The notes: generated from the letters alone by a model not told the origin. Shown: positions 52,676 through 62,162, numbered from the stretch's first letter. The stretch is 64,000 nucleotides of DNA from Flavobacterium weaverense (GCF_003688495.1 NZ_REFH01000010.1:248001-312000), one strand, 5' to 3'. A program made the numbers and translations.

Positions 52676-53452
52676 ATGGCAACGTACAATAAACGAGGAT
52701 ATAAAGCACCAAAAGAAAAAGAAGTAAAGGATGATGCAGTTACCGCAACTGTAATTGATGAAAAAGATAGCACAACTGCTGAAGTTTTCTCAAAATTAGA
52801 CGAAACTGCTTCATTGACTGAAAACTGGGTAGCTAAAAACCAAAAAATCATTATTGGATTAGTTGCAGCTGCAGCTATATTTACTATTGGATATTTGGCA
52901 TATCAACGTTTTATTGCTTCACCTAAACAAGATGAAGCTGCTAATGAAATGTTTTTAGCACAGCAAAATTTTCAAAAAGCAACTGATGGTGTAGCTAGTG
53001 ATTCATTATACAAATTGTCATTGAATGGATCAGAAGGTAAATTTGGATTTTTGAAAATCGCAGATGAATATTCTGGAACTGATGCTGGGAATTTAGCTAA
53101 TTATTATGCGGGTATTGCTTACTTAAATACTGGAAAATATACAGAAGCTATTGACTATTTGAACAAATTCAATTCTGATGATATTGTTTTAGGAGCTTTG
53201 GCAAAAGGAGCTATTGGAGATGCTTATTCTGAAAAAAATCAACCAAAAGAAGCTTTAGATAATTACGTTAAAGCGGCTAATATGAATAAAAATGATTTTA
53301 CTTCTCCACGTTTCTTATTGAAAGCGGGTAAGGTAGCTTTAGCTTTAGGAAATAAAGCTGATGCATTAAAATATTTTCAAGATATCAAAGATAATTACGA
53401 TGGTTCTCCTGAAGCGTCTACGATTGACGTTTTAATTGGGTCAGCACAGTAA
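52676..53452 (+). CDS. Membrane-anchored tetratricopeptide repeat protein
   Basis: 258 residues: a cytoplasmic Lys-rich N-terminus, one transmembrane helix (about 60-78, IIIGLVAAAAIFTIGYLAY) and a periplasmic TPR domain (about 100-250: ANYYAGIAYLNTGKYTEAIDYL, GDAYSEKNQPKEALDNYVKAA, GKVALALGNKADALKYFQ). It resembles YfgM-type proteins that help secreted proteins fold. It precedes ribH by 126 bp, a common order in Flavobacteriia. Confidence 0.85.
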   Translation: MATYNKRGYKAPKEKEVKDDAVTATVIDEKDSTTAEVFSKLDETASLTENWVAKNQKIIIGLVAAAAIFTIGYLAYQRFIASPKQDEAANEMFLAQQNFQKATDGVASDSLYKLSLNGSEGKFGFLKIADEYSGTDAGNLANYYAGIAYLNTGKYTEAIDYLNKFNSDDIVLGALAKGAIGDAYSEKNQPKEALDNYVKAANMNKNDFTSPRFLLKAGKVALALGNKADALKYFQDIKDNYDGSPEASTIDVLIGSAQ

Positions 53453-53475
53453 ATATAAGTTAGCAATTTAAAGTT

Positions 53476-53536
53476 GAAGGTTAGAGGGTACTAGTTAGTT
53501 GGATTTTTTCTAAATAACTTGTAATTTCTAACCTTC
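53476..53536. repeat. Intergenic inverted repeat between TPR gene and ribH
   Basis: GAAGGTTAGA (53476-53485) and TCTAACCTTC (53527-53536) are perfect 10-bp complements with a 41-nt loop; outside them TTTAAAGTT and AACTTTTAAA extend the pairing. There is no T-tract, so it is an unusual terminator at best. Confidence 0.6.
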
Positions 53537-53578
53537 TCTTGTATCTTTAACTTTTAAATTCTAAAATCTAATCTCAAG

Positions 53579-54154
53579 ATGGCTACTGTAAATAAAAATT
53601 TATCAGAGTACGATAAAAGCTCACTCCCAAACGCAAAAGATTTCCGATTTGGAATTGTAGTAGCGGAGTGGAATGAAAATATAACCGAAGGACTTTGTAA
53701 AGGTGCAATCGAAGCACTTTTAGAAAACCAAGTTCCAGCACACCAAATTATTCGATGGAATGTTCCTGGTAGTTTCGAATTAATCTATGGTTCGAAGAAA
53801 ATGTTACAAACTCAGAACGTTGATGCCGTTATTGCAATAGGATGTGTAATTCAGGGTCAAACAAAGCATTTTGATTTCGTTTGCGAAGGAGTAACACAAG
53901 GAATTAAAGATTTGAATGTTCAAACAGATATTCCCGTTATTTTTTGTGTCCTAACAGACAATACGATGCAACAATCGATTGATAGAAGTGGTGGAGTACA
54001 TGGTAACAAAGGCACAGAGGCAGCAATAGCTGCTATTAAAATGGCTTTTATCCGTCAACAAGCTTCATTAACTCATCAAATAGACAATCAGCACTTATTG
54101 TCGTCTGGTGCTTTACAAATTGAGGAAGCGGCACCCTTAGAATTAAAAGAATAA
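53579..54154 (+). CDS. ribH: 6,7-dimethyl-8-ribityllumazine synthase
   Basis: 191 residues: FGIVVAEWNENITEGLCKGA (N-terminal binding site), VPGSFELI (about 61-68), GCVIQGQTKHFDFV (catalytic His near 100) and the NTMQQSIDRSG region. The enzyme makes the riboflavin precursor from butanone phosphate and the ribityl pyrimidine. The usual length is about 155-165; this one has a C-terminal extension (about 165-191) of unknown role. Confidence 0.95.
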   Translation: MATVNKNLSEYDKSSLPNAKDFRFGIVVAEWNENITEGLCKGAIEALLENQVPAHQIIRWNVPGSFELIYGSKKMLQTQNVDAVIAIGCVIQGQTKHFDFVCEGVTQGIKDLNVQTDIPVIFCVLTDNTMQQSIDRSGGVHGNKGTEAAIAAIKMAFIRQQASLTHQIDNQHLLSSGALQIEEAAPLELKE

Positions 54155-54180
54155 ATCGTAAAAAAGTCAATAAGATATTG

Positions 54181-54214
54181 AACCTATACTGTTTTAAATA
54201 GTATAGGTTTTTTG
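54181..54214 (+). terminator. ribH terminator
   Basis: AACCTATACT-GTTTTAAAT-AGTATAGGTTTTTT; it starts 27 bp past the ribH stop codon. Confidence 0.85.
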
Positions 54215-54259
54215 TTTTATTTATGACTAAACAAGCTACTATTCCGGCAGGAAATTCAT

Positions 54260-54267
54260 TAAATTTG
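54260..54267 (+). promoter_or_regulatory. mutL -7 box
   Basis: TAAATTTG followed by CA, 52 bp before the mutL ATG; matches TAnnTTTG. Confidence 0.5.
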
Positions 54268-54319
54268 CATTCCTTGATTTCAAAAAATAAAATCAAAAAC
54301 TTTAAATCTAAATTCTTTA

Positions 54320-56161
54320 ATGTCAAGTATTATTCAATTACTTCCTGATCATGTTGCGAATCAAATTGCTGCTGGAGAGGTAGTTCAAAGACCTGCCTCG
54401 GTAGTTAAAGAACTTCTTGAAAATGCAGTTGATGCTAGGGCGACAGATATCAAGTTAATTATAAAAGACGCTGGAAAAGCGTTGGTGCAAGTTATCGACA
54501 ATGGTTTAGGAATGAGTGTGACTGATGCTCGTTTATGTTTTGAACGTCATGCAACCTCTAAAATACGTCAAGCCGAAGATTTATTTTCATTACATACTAA
54601 AGGTTTTCGTGGAGAGGCTTTAGCTTCTATTGCTGCGATTGCCCATGTGGAAATGAAAACCAAGCAAGATCAAGAAGAGTTAGGAACGCACCTTGTTGTG
54701 GAAGGAAGTAAATTTATTTCGCAAGAAGTAGCAGTTTTACCTAAAGGAACTTCGTTTGCCGTAAAAAATCTATTTTTTAATATTCCTGCACGTCGCAATT
54801 TTCTAAAGTCAGATACCGTTGAGTACCGACACGTAGTTGATGAATTTCAACGCGTAGCATTGGCACACCCAAAAATACATTTTACGTTCTATCATAACGG
54901 TAGCGAAATGTTTAATTTGCCTCCTGCGACTCTACGTCAGAGAATTGTCAATGTGTTTTCAGGTAAAACTAATGAAAAACTAATACCTGTTCAAGAGGAA
55001 ACCGATATCATTACAATTGAAGGATTTGTTAGCAAACCGGAATTTGCTAAAAAAAGCAGAGGAGAACAGTTTTTCTTTGTTAATGATCGCTTTATAAAAA
55101 GTGGTTATTTACATCATGCAGTTATGGCCGCTTATGATGGGATTTTGAAAGATGGTACGCAGCCTAGTTATTTTTTAAATTTAACTTTGCCTCCACATAC
55201 AATTGATATTAATATTCATCCAACTAAAACAGAAATTAAGTTTGATGATGAGCAAGCTTTATATGCTATTTTGAGAGCGTCGATTAAGCATGGTTTAGGT
55301 CAATTTAACGTCTCGCCTGTTTTAGACTTCGATCGTGATTCAAATTTAGATACGCCTTACCATTACAAAGATTTAGATGGTGCTACTCCAACTATTCAAG
55401 TAGACGGTAGTTTTAATCCGTTCTCTGAAGAAAAACCTAGCAAGCAATTTTCAACGTATAGAAAGCAAGAATCCACAGCAAACTGGGAGAGTTTATATGT
55501 AGGGCTAAAGCAAGAACCGCAGGAAATTGATCATCTCACTTTTGAAAATGAAGAAATGACCTCTTCTTTATTTCATGATGAAGAGATTGAGCAGTCTGTT
55601 CATAAAACCTATCAAATTCATAAAAAGTATATTATATCTTCGATAAAGTCAGGGATGGTGATTGTAGACCAGCAGCGTGCACATCAGCGTGTTTTATACG
55701 AGCAATTTCTTATCAATATGACTGTTCATCAAGCGTCTAGTCAGCAGTTGCTTTTTCCATTAAATTTATTTTACTCCACAAGTGAAATGGAGTTAATCGC
55801 TGGATTACAACTTTCGTTGATGAATACTGGATTTGTTTTTGAAGAGAACAATAAAGATCATATTGTAATTTCAGGTATTCCAGTTAATGTCACTGAGAGT
55901 GAAGTTTCCATTATTTTTGAGCAATTATTAAGTGATTTACAAGATGGAATCCCCGAAAGTAGTTTTAGTCAAAATGATACGATTGCCAAGTCAATGGCTA
56001 AAAGTTTAGCTGTAAAAACTGGAACGCACTTAACAGAAAAAGAACAGGAAAATTTAGTAAATGGTCTCTTTGCTTGTAAAGATCCAAATGTTTCCCCATT
56101 TCAAAAACCCACTTTCATCACAATGCGTGTGGAAGATTTAGATAAAAAATTTATAATATGA
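54320..56161 (+). CDS. mutL: DNA mismatch repair protein MutL
   Basis: 613 residues. The GHKL ATPase has Glu31 and Asn35 (KELLENAVDA), Asp60 (VIDNGLGM) and GFRGEALASIA; the transducer domain follows to about 330, then a linker, then the C-terminal dimerisation domain (from about 425, KYIISSIKSGMVIVDQQRA). The endonuclease motif DQHA(x)2E(x)4E is seen as DQQRAHQRVLYE, so the first His is replaced. MutL links MutS to downstream repair. The stop overlaps the next start by 4 bp (ATGA). Confidence 0.95.
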   Translation: MSSIIQLLPDHVANQIAAGEVVQRPASVVKELLENAVDARATDIKLIIKDAGKALVQVIDNGLGMSVTDARLCFERHATSKIRQAEDLFSLHTKGFRGEALASIAAIAHVEMKTKQDQEELGTHLVVEGSKFISQEVAVLPKGTSFAVKNLFFNIPARRNFLKSDTVEYRHVVDEFQRVALAHPKIHFTFYHNGSEMFNLPPATLRQRIVNVFSGKTNEKLIPVQEETDIITIEGFVSKPEFAKKSRGEQFFFVNDRFIKSGYLHHAVMAAYDGILKDGTQPSYFLNLTLPPHTIDINIHPTKTEIKFDDEQALYAILRASIKHGLGQFNVSPVLDFDRDSNLDTPYHYKDLDGATPTIQVDGSFNPFSEEKPSKQFSTYRKQESTANWESLYVGLKQEPQEIDHLTFENEEMTSSLFHDEEIEQSVHKTYQIHKKYIISSIKSGMVIVDQQRAHQRVLYEQFLINMTVHQASSQQLLFPLNLFYSTSEMELIAGLQLSLMNTGFVFEENNKDHIVISGIPVNVTESEVSIIFEQLLSDLQDGIPESSFSQNDTIAKSMAKSLAVKTGTHLTEKEQENLVNGLFACKDPNVSPFQKPTFITMRVEDLDKKFII

Positions 56162-56904
56162 GAAACGTAACTGAAACCGTTAAACAATTAATTATTATTA
56201 ACGTATTGTTTTTTGTGGGCACTTTAGCTTTAGGTGATGTAGCCTATAAATATTTAGCTTTATATTTTCCTGAAAATCCTAGTTTTGAATTGTGGCAAAT
56301 AATTTCGCATATGTTTATGCACGGTGGTTATATGCATATTTTCTTTAATATGTTTGCCTTATATTCTTTTGGTTCAGCGTTAGAAAGCATTTGGGGAAGC
56401 AAAAAGTTTCTATTTTTCTATATCTCCTGTGGATTGGGTGCGGCTTTAATGCACACTGGCGTGAATTATTATTTTTTCCAAGATGGCTTGAGCACACTTC
56501 TAGCGAATGGATTCCAAAAACTAGATATTCTACAGCTTCTAAATGAAGGTAAAATTAATACAGGTTGGCAAGAAGTTTTAACGACTTCTGAGTTTAAAAA
56601 TTTCACTAGTGCTTACTTAGGAACAGCGGTAGGAGCATCAGGTGCTATTTATGGAACTATAGTTGCTTTTGCCTTCATGTTTCCTAACGCAGAACTTGCT
56701 TTGATGTTTATTCCTGTGCCAATTAAAGCTAAATATTTTGTTCCCGGAATAGTTCTAGTCGATTTATATTTAGGAATCTCTGGTCAATCTATTTTTGGCG
56801 GTGGAGGAATTGCCCATTTTGCTCACGTTGGTGGTGCCTTGTTTGGATTTATTATAATGTGGTACTGGAAGAAAAATCAGTTCAACCAAAATCGCTGGAA
56901 TTAA
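56158..56904 (+). CDS. Rhomboid intramembrane serine protease 1
   Basis: 248 residues with about six membrane helices, HMFMHGGYMHIFFNM, catalytic Ser161 in GASGAIYG and catalytic His223 in AHVGGALFGF. An extra loop of about 50 residues between helices (100-150) is unusual. Rhomboids cleave membrane helices inside the bilayer; the target is unknown. Translationally coupled to mutL through ATGA. Confidence 0.93.
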   Translation: MRNVTETVKQLIIINVLFFVGTLALGDVAYKYLALYFPENPSFELWQIISHMFMHGGYMHIFFNMFALYSFGSALESIWGSKKFLFFYISCGLGAALMHTGVNYYFFQDGLSTLLANGFQKLDILQLLNEGKINTGWQEVLTTSEFKNFTSAYLGTAVGASGAIYGTIVAFAFMFPNAELALMFIPVPIKAKYFVPGIVLVDLYLGISGQSIFGGGGIAHFAHVGGALFGFIIMWYWKKNQFNQNRWN

Positions 56905-56924
56905 TTCTAAAATTTAATTAGGTA

Positions 56925-57794
56925 ATGAATATAATTGACGACTTAAAATTGCAGTATAAAGCAGGAGGAATAGTTATTAAACTAATTTTCTGGAACGCTG
57001 GGTTATTTATAATTCCTTGGCTTGTTTTTACGCTTTTGTCATTTGTAGGATTGAATATTGATTATATGCAATTTGTGAGTTTGTCTTCAAATCCTGAAAA
57101 TTTGGTTTGGAAGCCATGGTCGCTTTTTACCTATGCTTTTTTTCACGCTGGAATTATGCATATTCTTTTCAATTTGATTGTTTTGAATTTTGCAGGTCGG
57201 TTGTTTATGACTTACTTCACAGGTAAGCAATTACTAGGTTTGTATTTGTTAAGTGCTATTTTTGCAGGGATTGTATATGTTTTAGTCTTTTATGTTTTAA
57301 ATATTAGCGCACCTATCGTTGGTGCTTCAGCAGCTATTATGGCAATTTTAGTAGCAACAGCTACGTATCATCCTTTAATGGAACTTCGTTTATTTATTAT
57401 AGGCAATGTTAAGTTATGGCATGTTACTGCTTTCATTATAATTGTTGATTTAATGCAATTGCGATCTGAAAATATGGGAGGACATATATCGCATCTTGCA
57501 GGAGCTTTTTTTGGATTTATCTTCATAAAATTGCTACAAAATGGAACCGATTTAAGTAAAATCGTAACTGCAGTCTTAGATTTTTTCGTAAATATATTTC
57601 GAAAGAAGGAGGGAACTCCTTTTAAGAAAGTACATAAGAATTATAGCAAACCAATTGGGAAGCCCACTTCTAAAATAATCACCAAAGATAAGTCACAACA
57701 ACAAATTGATGAAATTCTGGATAAAATTAGTCAGTCTGGGTACGACAGTCTTACTAAGGAAGAAAAAGAATTCTTGTTTAAAGTTGGTAAATAG
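56925..57794 (+). CDS. Rhomboid intramembrane serine protease 2
   Basis: 289 residues: rhomboid core with FFHAGIMHILFNL, Ser135 in GASAAIMA (Ala replaces the second Gly of GxSG) and His190 in HISHLAGAFFGF, then a cytoplasmic tail of about 80 basic/polar residues ending in an EEKEFLF motif. That tail resembles the C-terminal segment of related flavobacterial rhomboids. It follows the first rhomboid by 20 bp and is presumably co-transcribed. Confidence 0.92.
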   Translation: MNIIDDLKLQYKAGGIVIKLIFWNAGLFIIPWLVFTLLSFVGLNIDYMQFVSLSSNPENLVWKPWSLFTYAFFHAGIMHILFNLIVLNFAGRLFMTYFTGKQLLGLYLLSAIFAGIVYVLVFYVLNISAPIVGASAAIMAILVATATYHPLMELRLFIIGNVKLWHVTAFIIIVDLMQLRSENMGGHISHLAGAFFGFIFIKLLQNGTDLSKIVTAVLDFFVNIFRKKEGTPFKKVHKNYSKPIGKPTSKIITKDKSQQQIDEILDKISQSGYDSLTKEEKEFLFKVGK

Positions 57795-57883
57795 CTCGTC
57801 TAGTCCAAACAATTGTTGGAAATTGCGCTTGTAAACTTTTATAGCTAGTTTTATGTATTCTTAAAATCAAAAAAATATACGAA

Positions 57884-58930
57884 ATGAAAAATTTGTCATG
57901 GTTTAATAAAGGAATGTTTTTTTTTAATATTGTCCTTACTCTTGTGACTTTCATTGCTTATGTTCTACCATTCTTAGCGCCAAAATCTTTTCCTCTGTTA
58001 TCGGTTTTGACATTGTTTATGCCGCTATTTTTCGTTTTAAACGCTATGTTTTTTATTTACTGGGCATTTCAATTTAAAAAACAATTGATTGTATCCGGCT
58101 TAGTTTTACTGCTAGGAATAACTTTTATTAATAAGTTCTATAAATTTTCTACTCCTCCATTTTCTGTCGAAGAGAAAGATTTTACAGTAATGAGTTATAA
58201 CGTGCGCTTGTTGAATGTTTTTAAATGGATAGATAGAGATGACGTCCCAGCTGATATTTTGGGTTTTATAAATGATAAAAACCCTGATATTTTGTGCATT
58301 CAGGAATATGCTGCTTCCGCTAAGATTGATTTAAAAGTTTATCCACATCGTTATATTTTTACGACCGGAAATCAGATAAAAACGGGACAAGCCATATTTT
58401 CCAAATTCCCTATAATTGATCAAGGAAATATTGTTTTTCCAAACTCTAATAATAATGTCGTTTTTGCAGATATCAAAAAAGGAAAGGATATTATCCGTGT
58501 TTATAATATGCACTTGCAATCAATCAAAATCTCTCCTGACGTCAATGAAATTGATGAAAATATAGATGTTATTAATCAGCAAAAATCACAGAAACTTTTT
58601 AGACGGATTAGCAAAGCTTTTAAACAACAGCAGCAACAAGCAGAAATCTTTAGAGAGCATAAAAACGAATGCAAGTATCCCATTATTATTTGTGGAGACA
58701 TGAATAATAGTGCTTTCTCGTACGTTTACAGAAGTATTAAAGGGAAGATGAAAGATGCATTCGAAGAAGCAGGAACGGGCTTTGGTGCAACTTATAAATT
58801 TAGATATTATCCGGCGAGAATTGACTACATATTTGCTGATGATAAAATGACAGTTAAAAGTTTTGAAAGCTTTCCTGATTTTGTCAATTCAGATCATTTT
58901 CCTATAATGACTCGGTTATCGTACGAATAA
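57884..58930 (+). CDS. Endonuclease/exonuclease/phosphatase family protein
   Basis: 348 residues: three N-terminal membrane helices (about 10-95) and a cytosolic or periplasmic EEP domain with SYNVRLLN (metal/Asn), CIQEY (Glu), HLQSI, ICGDMNNSAFSY and SDHFPIM (catalytic His). EEP enzymes cut phosphodiester bonds in nucleic acids, lipids or nucleotides; the substrate here is unknown. Last plus-strand gene before convergent WbqC. Confidence 0.88.
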   Translation: MKNLSWFNKGMFFFNIVLTLVTFIAYVLPFLAPKSFPLLSVLTLFMPLFFVLNAMFFIYWAFQFKKQLIVSGLVLLLGITFINKFYKFSTPPFSVEEKDFTVMSYNVRLLNVFKWIDRDDVPADILGFINDKNPDILCIQEYAASAKIDLKVYPHRYIFTTGNQIKTGQAIFSKFPIIDQGNIVFPNSNNNVVFADIKKGKDIIRVYNMHLQSIKISPDVNEIDENIDVINQQKSQKLFRRISKAFKQQQQQAEIFREHKNECKYPIIICGDMNNSAFSYVYRSIKGKMKDAFEEAGTGFGATYKFRYYPARIDYIFADDKMTVKSFESFPDFVNSDHFPIMTRLSYE

Positions 58931-58956
58931 ATATGTTGTTAATTTCAATACTTTTT

Positions 58957-59085
58957 TGCGTGAGGGATTGAAGTGAAGCTCTTTTTATTGGAGTGATGTT
59001 TATCACTTTAATAAAAAAGCGGGAACAAAAAGCCCGACCCAAATTTGTGAGGAGGAATGACGAAGCAATATTTAGGGTCACGCCT
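58957..59085. repeat. Composite palindromic element between convergent genes
   Basis: Starts GCGTGAGGGATTGAAGTGAA, holds the hairpin CTTTTTATT-GG-AGTGAT-GTTT-ATCACT-TT-AATAAAAA (58981-59017), then GCGGGAACAAAAAGCCCGAC and ends GGGTCACGCC. The outer GGCGTGACCC-like and GCGTGAGGG ends can pair over a distance. It probably ends transcription from both sides. Elements with these ends are, from memory, frequent in Flavobacterium. Confidence 0.6.
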
Positions 59086-59098
59086 AAATAAAATTTGC

Positions 59099-59725
59099 CT
59101 ATTTTATAATTAAGGTTTGCTCTTTTAAATAGTCCATCGCGTATTTACCTTCATTAAAAAGCAAATCTAAAACACTCAGATTATTTATAAAACCATATTT
59201 ATCATCAAATACTTGAGTGTAATTTTGAAATGTGGAATTGTCTTTTTTTCCTTCTACTAAATTTCGTAAATCAATAACAGAATTATCCCCGATTTCATGA
59301 AAGTATTCGAGAGTTTTGCCAAAGTCTACTTTCATTCGCATGCATTTTAGCACAATTTCAAGTACCTCAAAATTGAGGTCAAGTAGGAATATATACTTTC
59401 GATCAAAAATGGGACGAAGGTCATCTTCAAAAAATTCGAAAAACGGCGAACTTCTATATGCGGTTTCTAAAGATTTAAAATGCTGTTTTTGCCAATCAAA
59501 TTCTGGCTCAATTTTAATATCCTTAGTTTTTTGTCTGTTTTCTTTCGAATGTTTTATGGGAATATTTAATAGCTGAATTCCATTAGGACTGTAAATGTAG
59601 GTGCGGTTGCGATTAGTTTGCTTTTGGAAATTATCCTCTACTTCAAAAGTTACATTTTCAGATTGCGCTATAGCCACAAAATGACTTATTGATGGGAAAT
59701 AGGTAGGGTGCAATAGCGTATTCAT
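59099..59725 (-). CDS. WbqC family protein
   Basis: 208 residues of the WbqC-like family (MNTLLHPTYFPSISHFVAIAQS start; NRTYIYSPNGIQLLNIPIKH; FDWQKQHFKSLETAYRSSPFF). Members are found in surface polysaccharide loci and are predicted to transfer or modify sugars, but this one is part of the conserved parAB-dapB-lepB neighbourhood. The activity is not established. It is the last gene of the minus-strand unit. Confidence 0.88.
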   Translation of the reverse strand: MNTLLHPTYFPSISHFVAIAQSENVTFEVEDNFQKQTNRNRTYIYSPNGIQLLNIPIKHSKENRQKTKDIKIEPEFDWQKQHFKSLETAYRSSPFFEFFEDDLRPIFDRKYIFLLDLNFEVLEIVLKCMRMKVDFGKTLEYFHEIGDNSVIDLRNLVEGKKDNSTFQNYTQVFDDKYGFINNLSVLDLLFNEGKYAMDYLKEQTLIIK

Positions 59726-59738
59726 TTTTTTATTAAAT

Positions 59739-59795
59739 TTTAAAGTTTAAAGTTCGAGGAAATAATTTGAGTTACTGCCTCAAACTTTAAATTCT
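59739..59795. repeat. Intergenic inverted repeat between lepB and WbqC gene
   Basis: AAAGTTCGAGG and CCTCAAACTTT pair across about 23 nt. It resembles the inverted repeats after ffh (30591-30647) and between the TPR gene and ribH, all with TTTAAA-rich arms. Confidence 0.5.
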
Positions 59796-59800
59796 AGTAA

Positions 59801-61354
59801 CTAAACTTTAGACTCTTTTCGTTTTTTCCAAAAGTATTCTCCAACGAAGAAAATTACTAATCCAAGAAGAAATAGCTTAAAATAAGATTGTGGTTGACCT
59901 TCGCCGCTCACCGTAGTGAACACTCTGTCCCAACGTATTTTATTTATTCCTTTACCATTTGGATCAATACTTAGCCAAATAAAAACTGGTTTACCTACAA
60001 TATGATTTTCAGGGACGAATCCCCAATAACGACTGTCCTCAGAGTTGTGACGATTATCTCCCATCATCCAGTAATAATTTTGAGCAAAAGTATAACTATT
60101 TACTACCTCACCGTTAATTCTAATTTCTGATCCGGTAACTTTCAATTCATTATTCTCGTAATCAGTTATTATCGCTTTATACAATGGTAATGTTTCCATT
60201 GTTAAAGCCACCGTTTTTCCTTGTTGAGGGACATATATTGGACCATAATTATCTTTATTCCACTTATTAATATGAGGAAAAACGCCGTTATCAGCAGTTT
60301 TAGATATTTGTCTTACAACGGCTGTAATGCCAGGTGTGTTTTCGAATTTTAAAGCTCCAGCTTCAGTTAACGCACTTAAAATTAGTGTGTCTCTTTTAGT
60401 GTCATCAGTAAAAAATGCCGGATCTGTGATGTCTAAATCTTTAAACAAATATTCTAAATTCACAGGAGTTTTTCCGTCAAAAGCAATTTTATATGAAAAT
60501 TGTGGTTTTGCACGCTCTGGTAATTGCAATATTTTACCATCTATATATACAATTCCATCTTTGATTGATAGACTGTCACCAGGAATTCCAACACATCTTT
60601 TAACATAATTTGACTTTTTATCTACAGGTTTGTAAGCGCGTCTTTTTGATGTGTCAAAAAATTTGTAAACGGTATCGACAGGCCAGTTAAAAACTACAAT
60701 ATCAGTGCGGTCAATATTTTGAATTCCGGGCAATCTCATGTAAGGAAGTTGCGGATAGGTCAAATAAGATTTTAATTTTGTCAATGGAATCGAGTCGTGG
60801 ACCATTGGCAAAGCAATAGTTGTCATAGGAACACGCGCTCCATAATTCATTTTACTCACAAATAAAAAGTCACCAACAAGTAATGATTTTTCAAGTGAAG
60901 AAGTTGGTATAGTATACGGCTGAATTAAATAAGTATGTACTATTGTAGCAACAATAACTGCAAACAGTAGGGAACTGATTGTGTCAGCTGTTTTGCTTTG
61001 AGGTGTTAGACTTCTATCTGCTATATATTCTAATTTTTGAGTATAGTTTACATAATAAATGTAAAAGCCAAGCGTAGCGATTCCTAAGAAGGTATCTAAG
61101 GCAGATCTTTTTCCAAAACTGCGTAAGGTTTCAACCCAAACTACTGGAAAAATGATTAAATTTATTATCGGAAGGAATAATAAAATAGTCCACCAAGTAG
61201 GTCGTTTTATAATCTTCATTAAAACAATCGCGTTGTAGACAGGTACAGCTGCTTCCCAACGTTTTCTTCCTGCACTTTCATATAGTTTCCATGTTCCTAA
61301 AAAATGTACGATTTGAACAAGTAGAAAAAATATAAACCACTGATATACTGACAT
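59801..61354 (-). CDS. lepB: Signal peptidase I
   Basis: 517 residues, long for the family but normal in Bacteroidota. Four or more N-terminal membrane helices (1-145) are followed by the S26 catalytic domain: Ser153 in TSSLEKSLLVGDFLFV, Lys252 in NYVKRCVGIPGDS and the box E motif GDNRHNSEDSRYWGFVP, then a final helix (about 488-510). An insertion of about 120 residues lies between boxes D and E. It removes signal peptides from exported proteins at the inner membrane. Confidence 0.95.
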   Translation of the reverse strand: MSVYQWFIFFLLVQIVHFLGTWKLYESAGRKRWEAAVPVYNAIVLMKIIKRPTWWTILLFLPIINLIIFPVVWVETLRSFGKRSALDTFLGIATLGFYIYYVNYTQKLEYIADRSLTPQSKTADTISSLLFAVIVATIVHTYLIQPYTIPTSSLEKSLLVGDFLFVSKMNYGARVPMTTIALPMVHDSIPLTKLKSYLTYPQLPYMRLPGIQNIDRTDIVVFNWPVDTVYKFFDTSKRRAYKPVDKKSNYVKRCVGIPGDSLSIKDGIVYIDGKILQLPERAKPQFSYKIAFDGKTPVNLEYLFKDLDITDPAFFTDDTKRDTLILSALTEAGALKFENTPGITAVVRQISKTADNGVFPHINKWNKDNYGPIYVPQQGKTVALTMETLPLYKAIITDYENNELKVTGSEIRINGEVVNSYTFAQNYYWMMGDNRHNSEDSRYWGFVPENHIVGKPVFIWLSIDPNGKGINKIRWDRVFTTVSGEGQPQSYFKLFLLGLVIFFVGEYFWKKRKESKV

Positions 61355-61463
61355 AATATGCTATTTTGATTTTGATATTTGCCAATCTTATTATTTTGGC
61401 AGTCTTTTCTTTTATTAATTTATTCTTGGATTTAGAAACTCTAATTTCTGTTCTAAATCGTTT

Positions 61464-62162
61464 TTAAAGCTCGAGTACGTCTTTCATTGTGAAAACACCT
61501 TCTTTGCCCACAATCCATTCAGCAGCAATTACGGCACCAAGAGCAAAACCCTCACGATTGTGCGCGGTATGCTTGATTTCTATTGCATCAACAGCTGAAT
61601 TGTACGTTACGCTGTGTGTACCTGGTACAGTACCTATTCTTTTGGTTTCGATATGTATTTCATTTGCAGTTGCGTTTTCCAAAGTCCATTCATTGTATGA
61701 GCTATTTTCAATAATACCTTTTGCAAGTGAAATCGCAGTTCCGCTGGGCGCGTCAAGTTTTTGAGTGTGATGAATTTCTTCCATTCCAACGGAGTAGGAA
61801 TCAAATTTAGACATGATTTTTGCTAAATACTCATTGATTTCAAAAAATATATTTACTCCTAAGCTAAAATTAGAACTAGATATAAACGCCCCTTTTTTAT
61901 CGGTACACAATTGAACCATTTCTTCGTAATCCTCTAACCATCCTGTTGTACCTGAAATTACTGGCACATTAGCGTGAAAACAACTTGAGATGTTTGAAAC
62001 TGCCGCAGATGGAACACTAAAATCGATAGCGACGTCAGCATTAGAAAGACCTTCGAAGGTGTTGTTTTCGTCTTTTTTCAAAACGATTTCATGACCTCTT
62101 TCAATCGCAATTCTTTCAATCACTTGTCCCATTTTTCCGTATCCTAAAAGCGCAATTTTCAT
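61464..62162 (-). CDS. dapB: 4-hydroxy-tetrahydrodipicolinate reductase
   Basis: 232 residues with the NAD(P)-binding LLGYGKMGQ (4-12), the signature EIHHTQKLDAPSGTA (128-142) and the C-terminal HTAHNREGFALGA. The enzyme makes tetrahydrodipicolinate for lysine and diaminopimelate. The short length (E. coli 273) is usual for this clade. It lies in the conserved order DUF5683-dapB-lepB. Confidence 0.95.
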   Translation of the reverse strand: MKIALLGYGKMGQVIERIAIERGHEIVLKKDENNTFEGLSNADVAIDFSVPSAAVSNISSCFHANVPVISGTTGWLEDYEEMVQLCTDKKGAFISSSNFSLGVNIFFEINEYLAKIMSKFDSYSVGMEEIHHTQKLDAPSGTAISLAKGIIENSSYNEWTLENATANEIHIETKRIGTVPGTHSVTYNSAVDAIEIKHTAHNREGFALGAVIAAEWIVGKEGVFTMKDVLEL

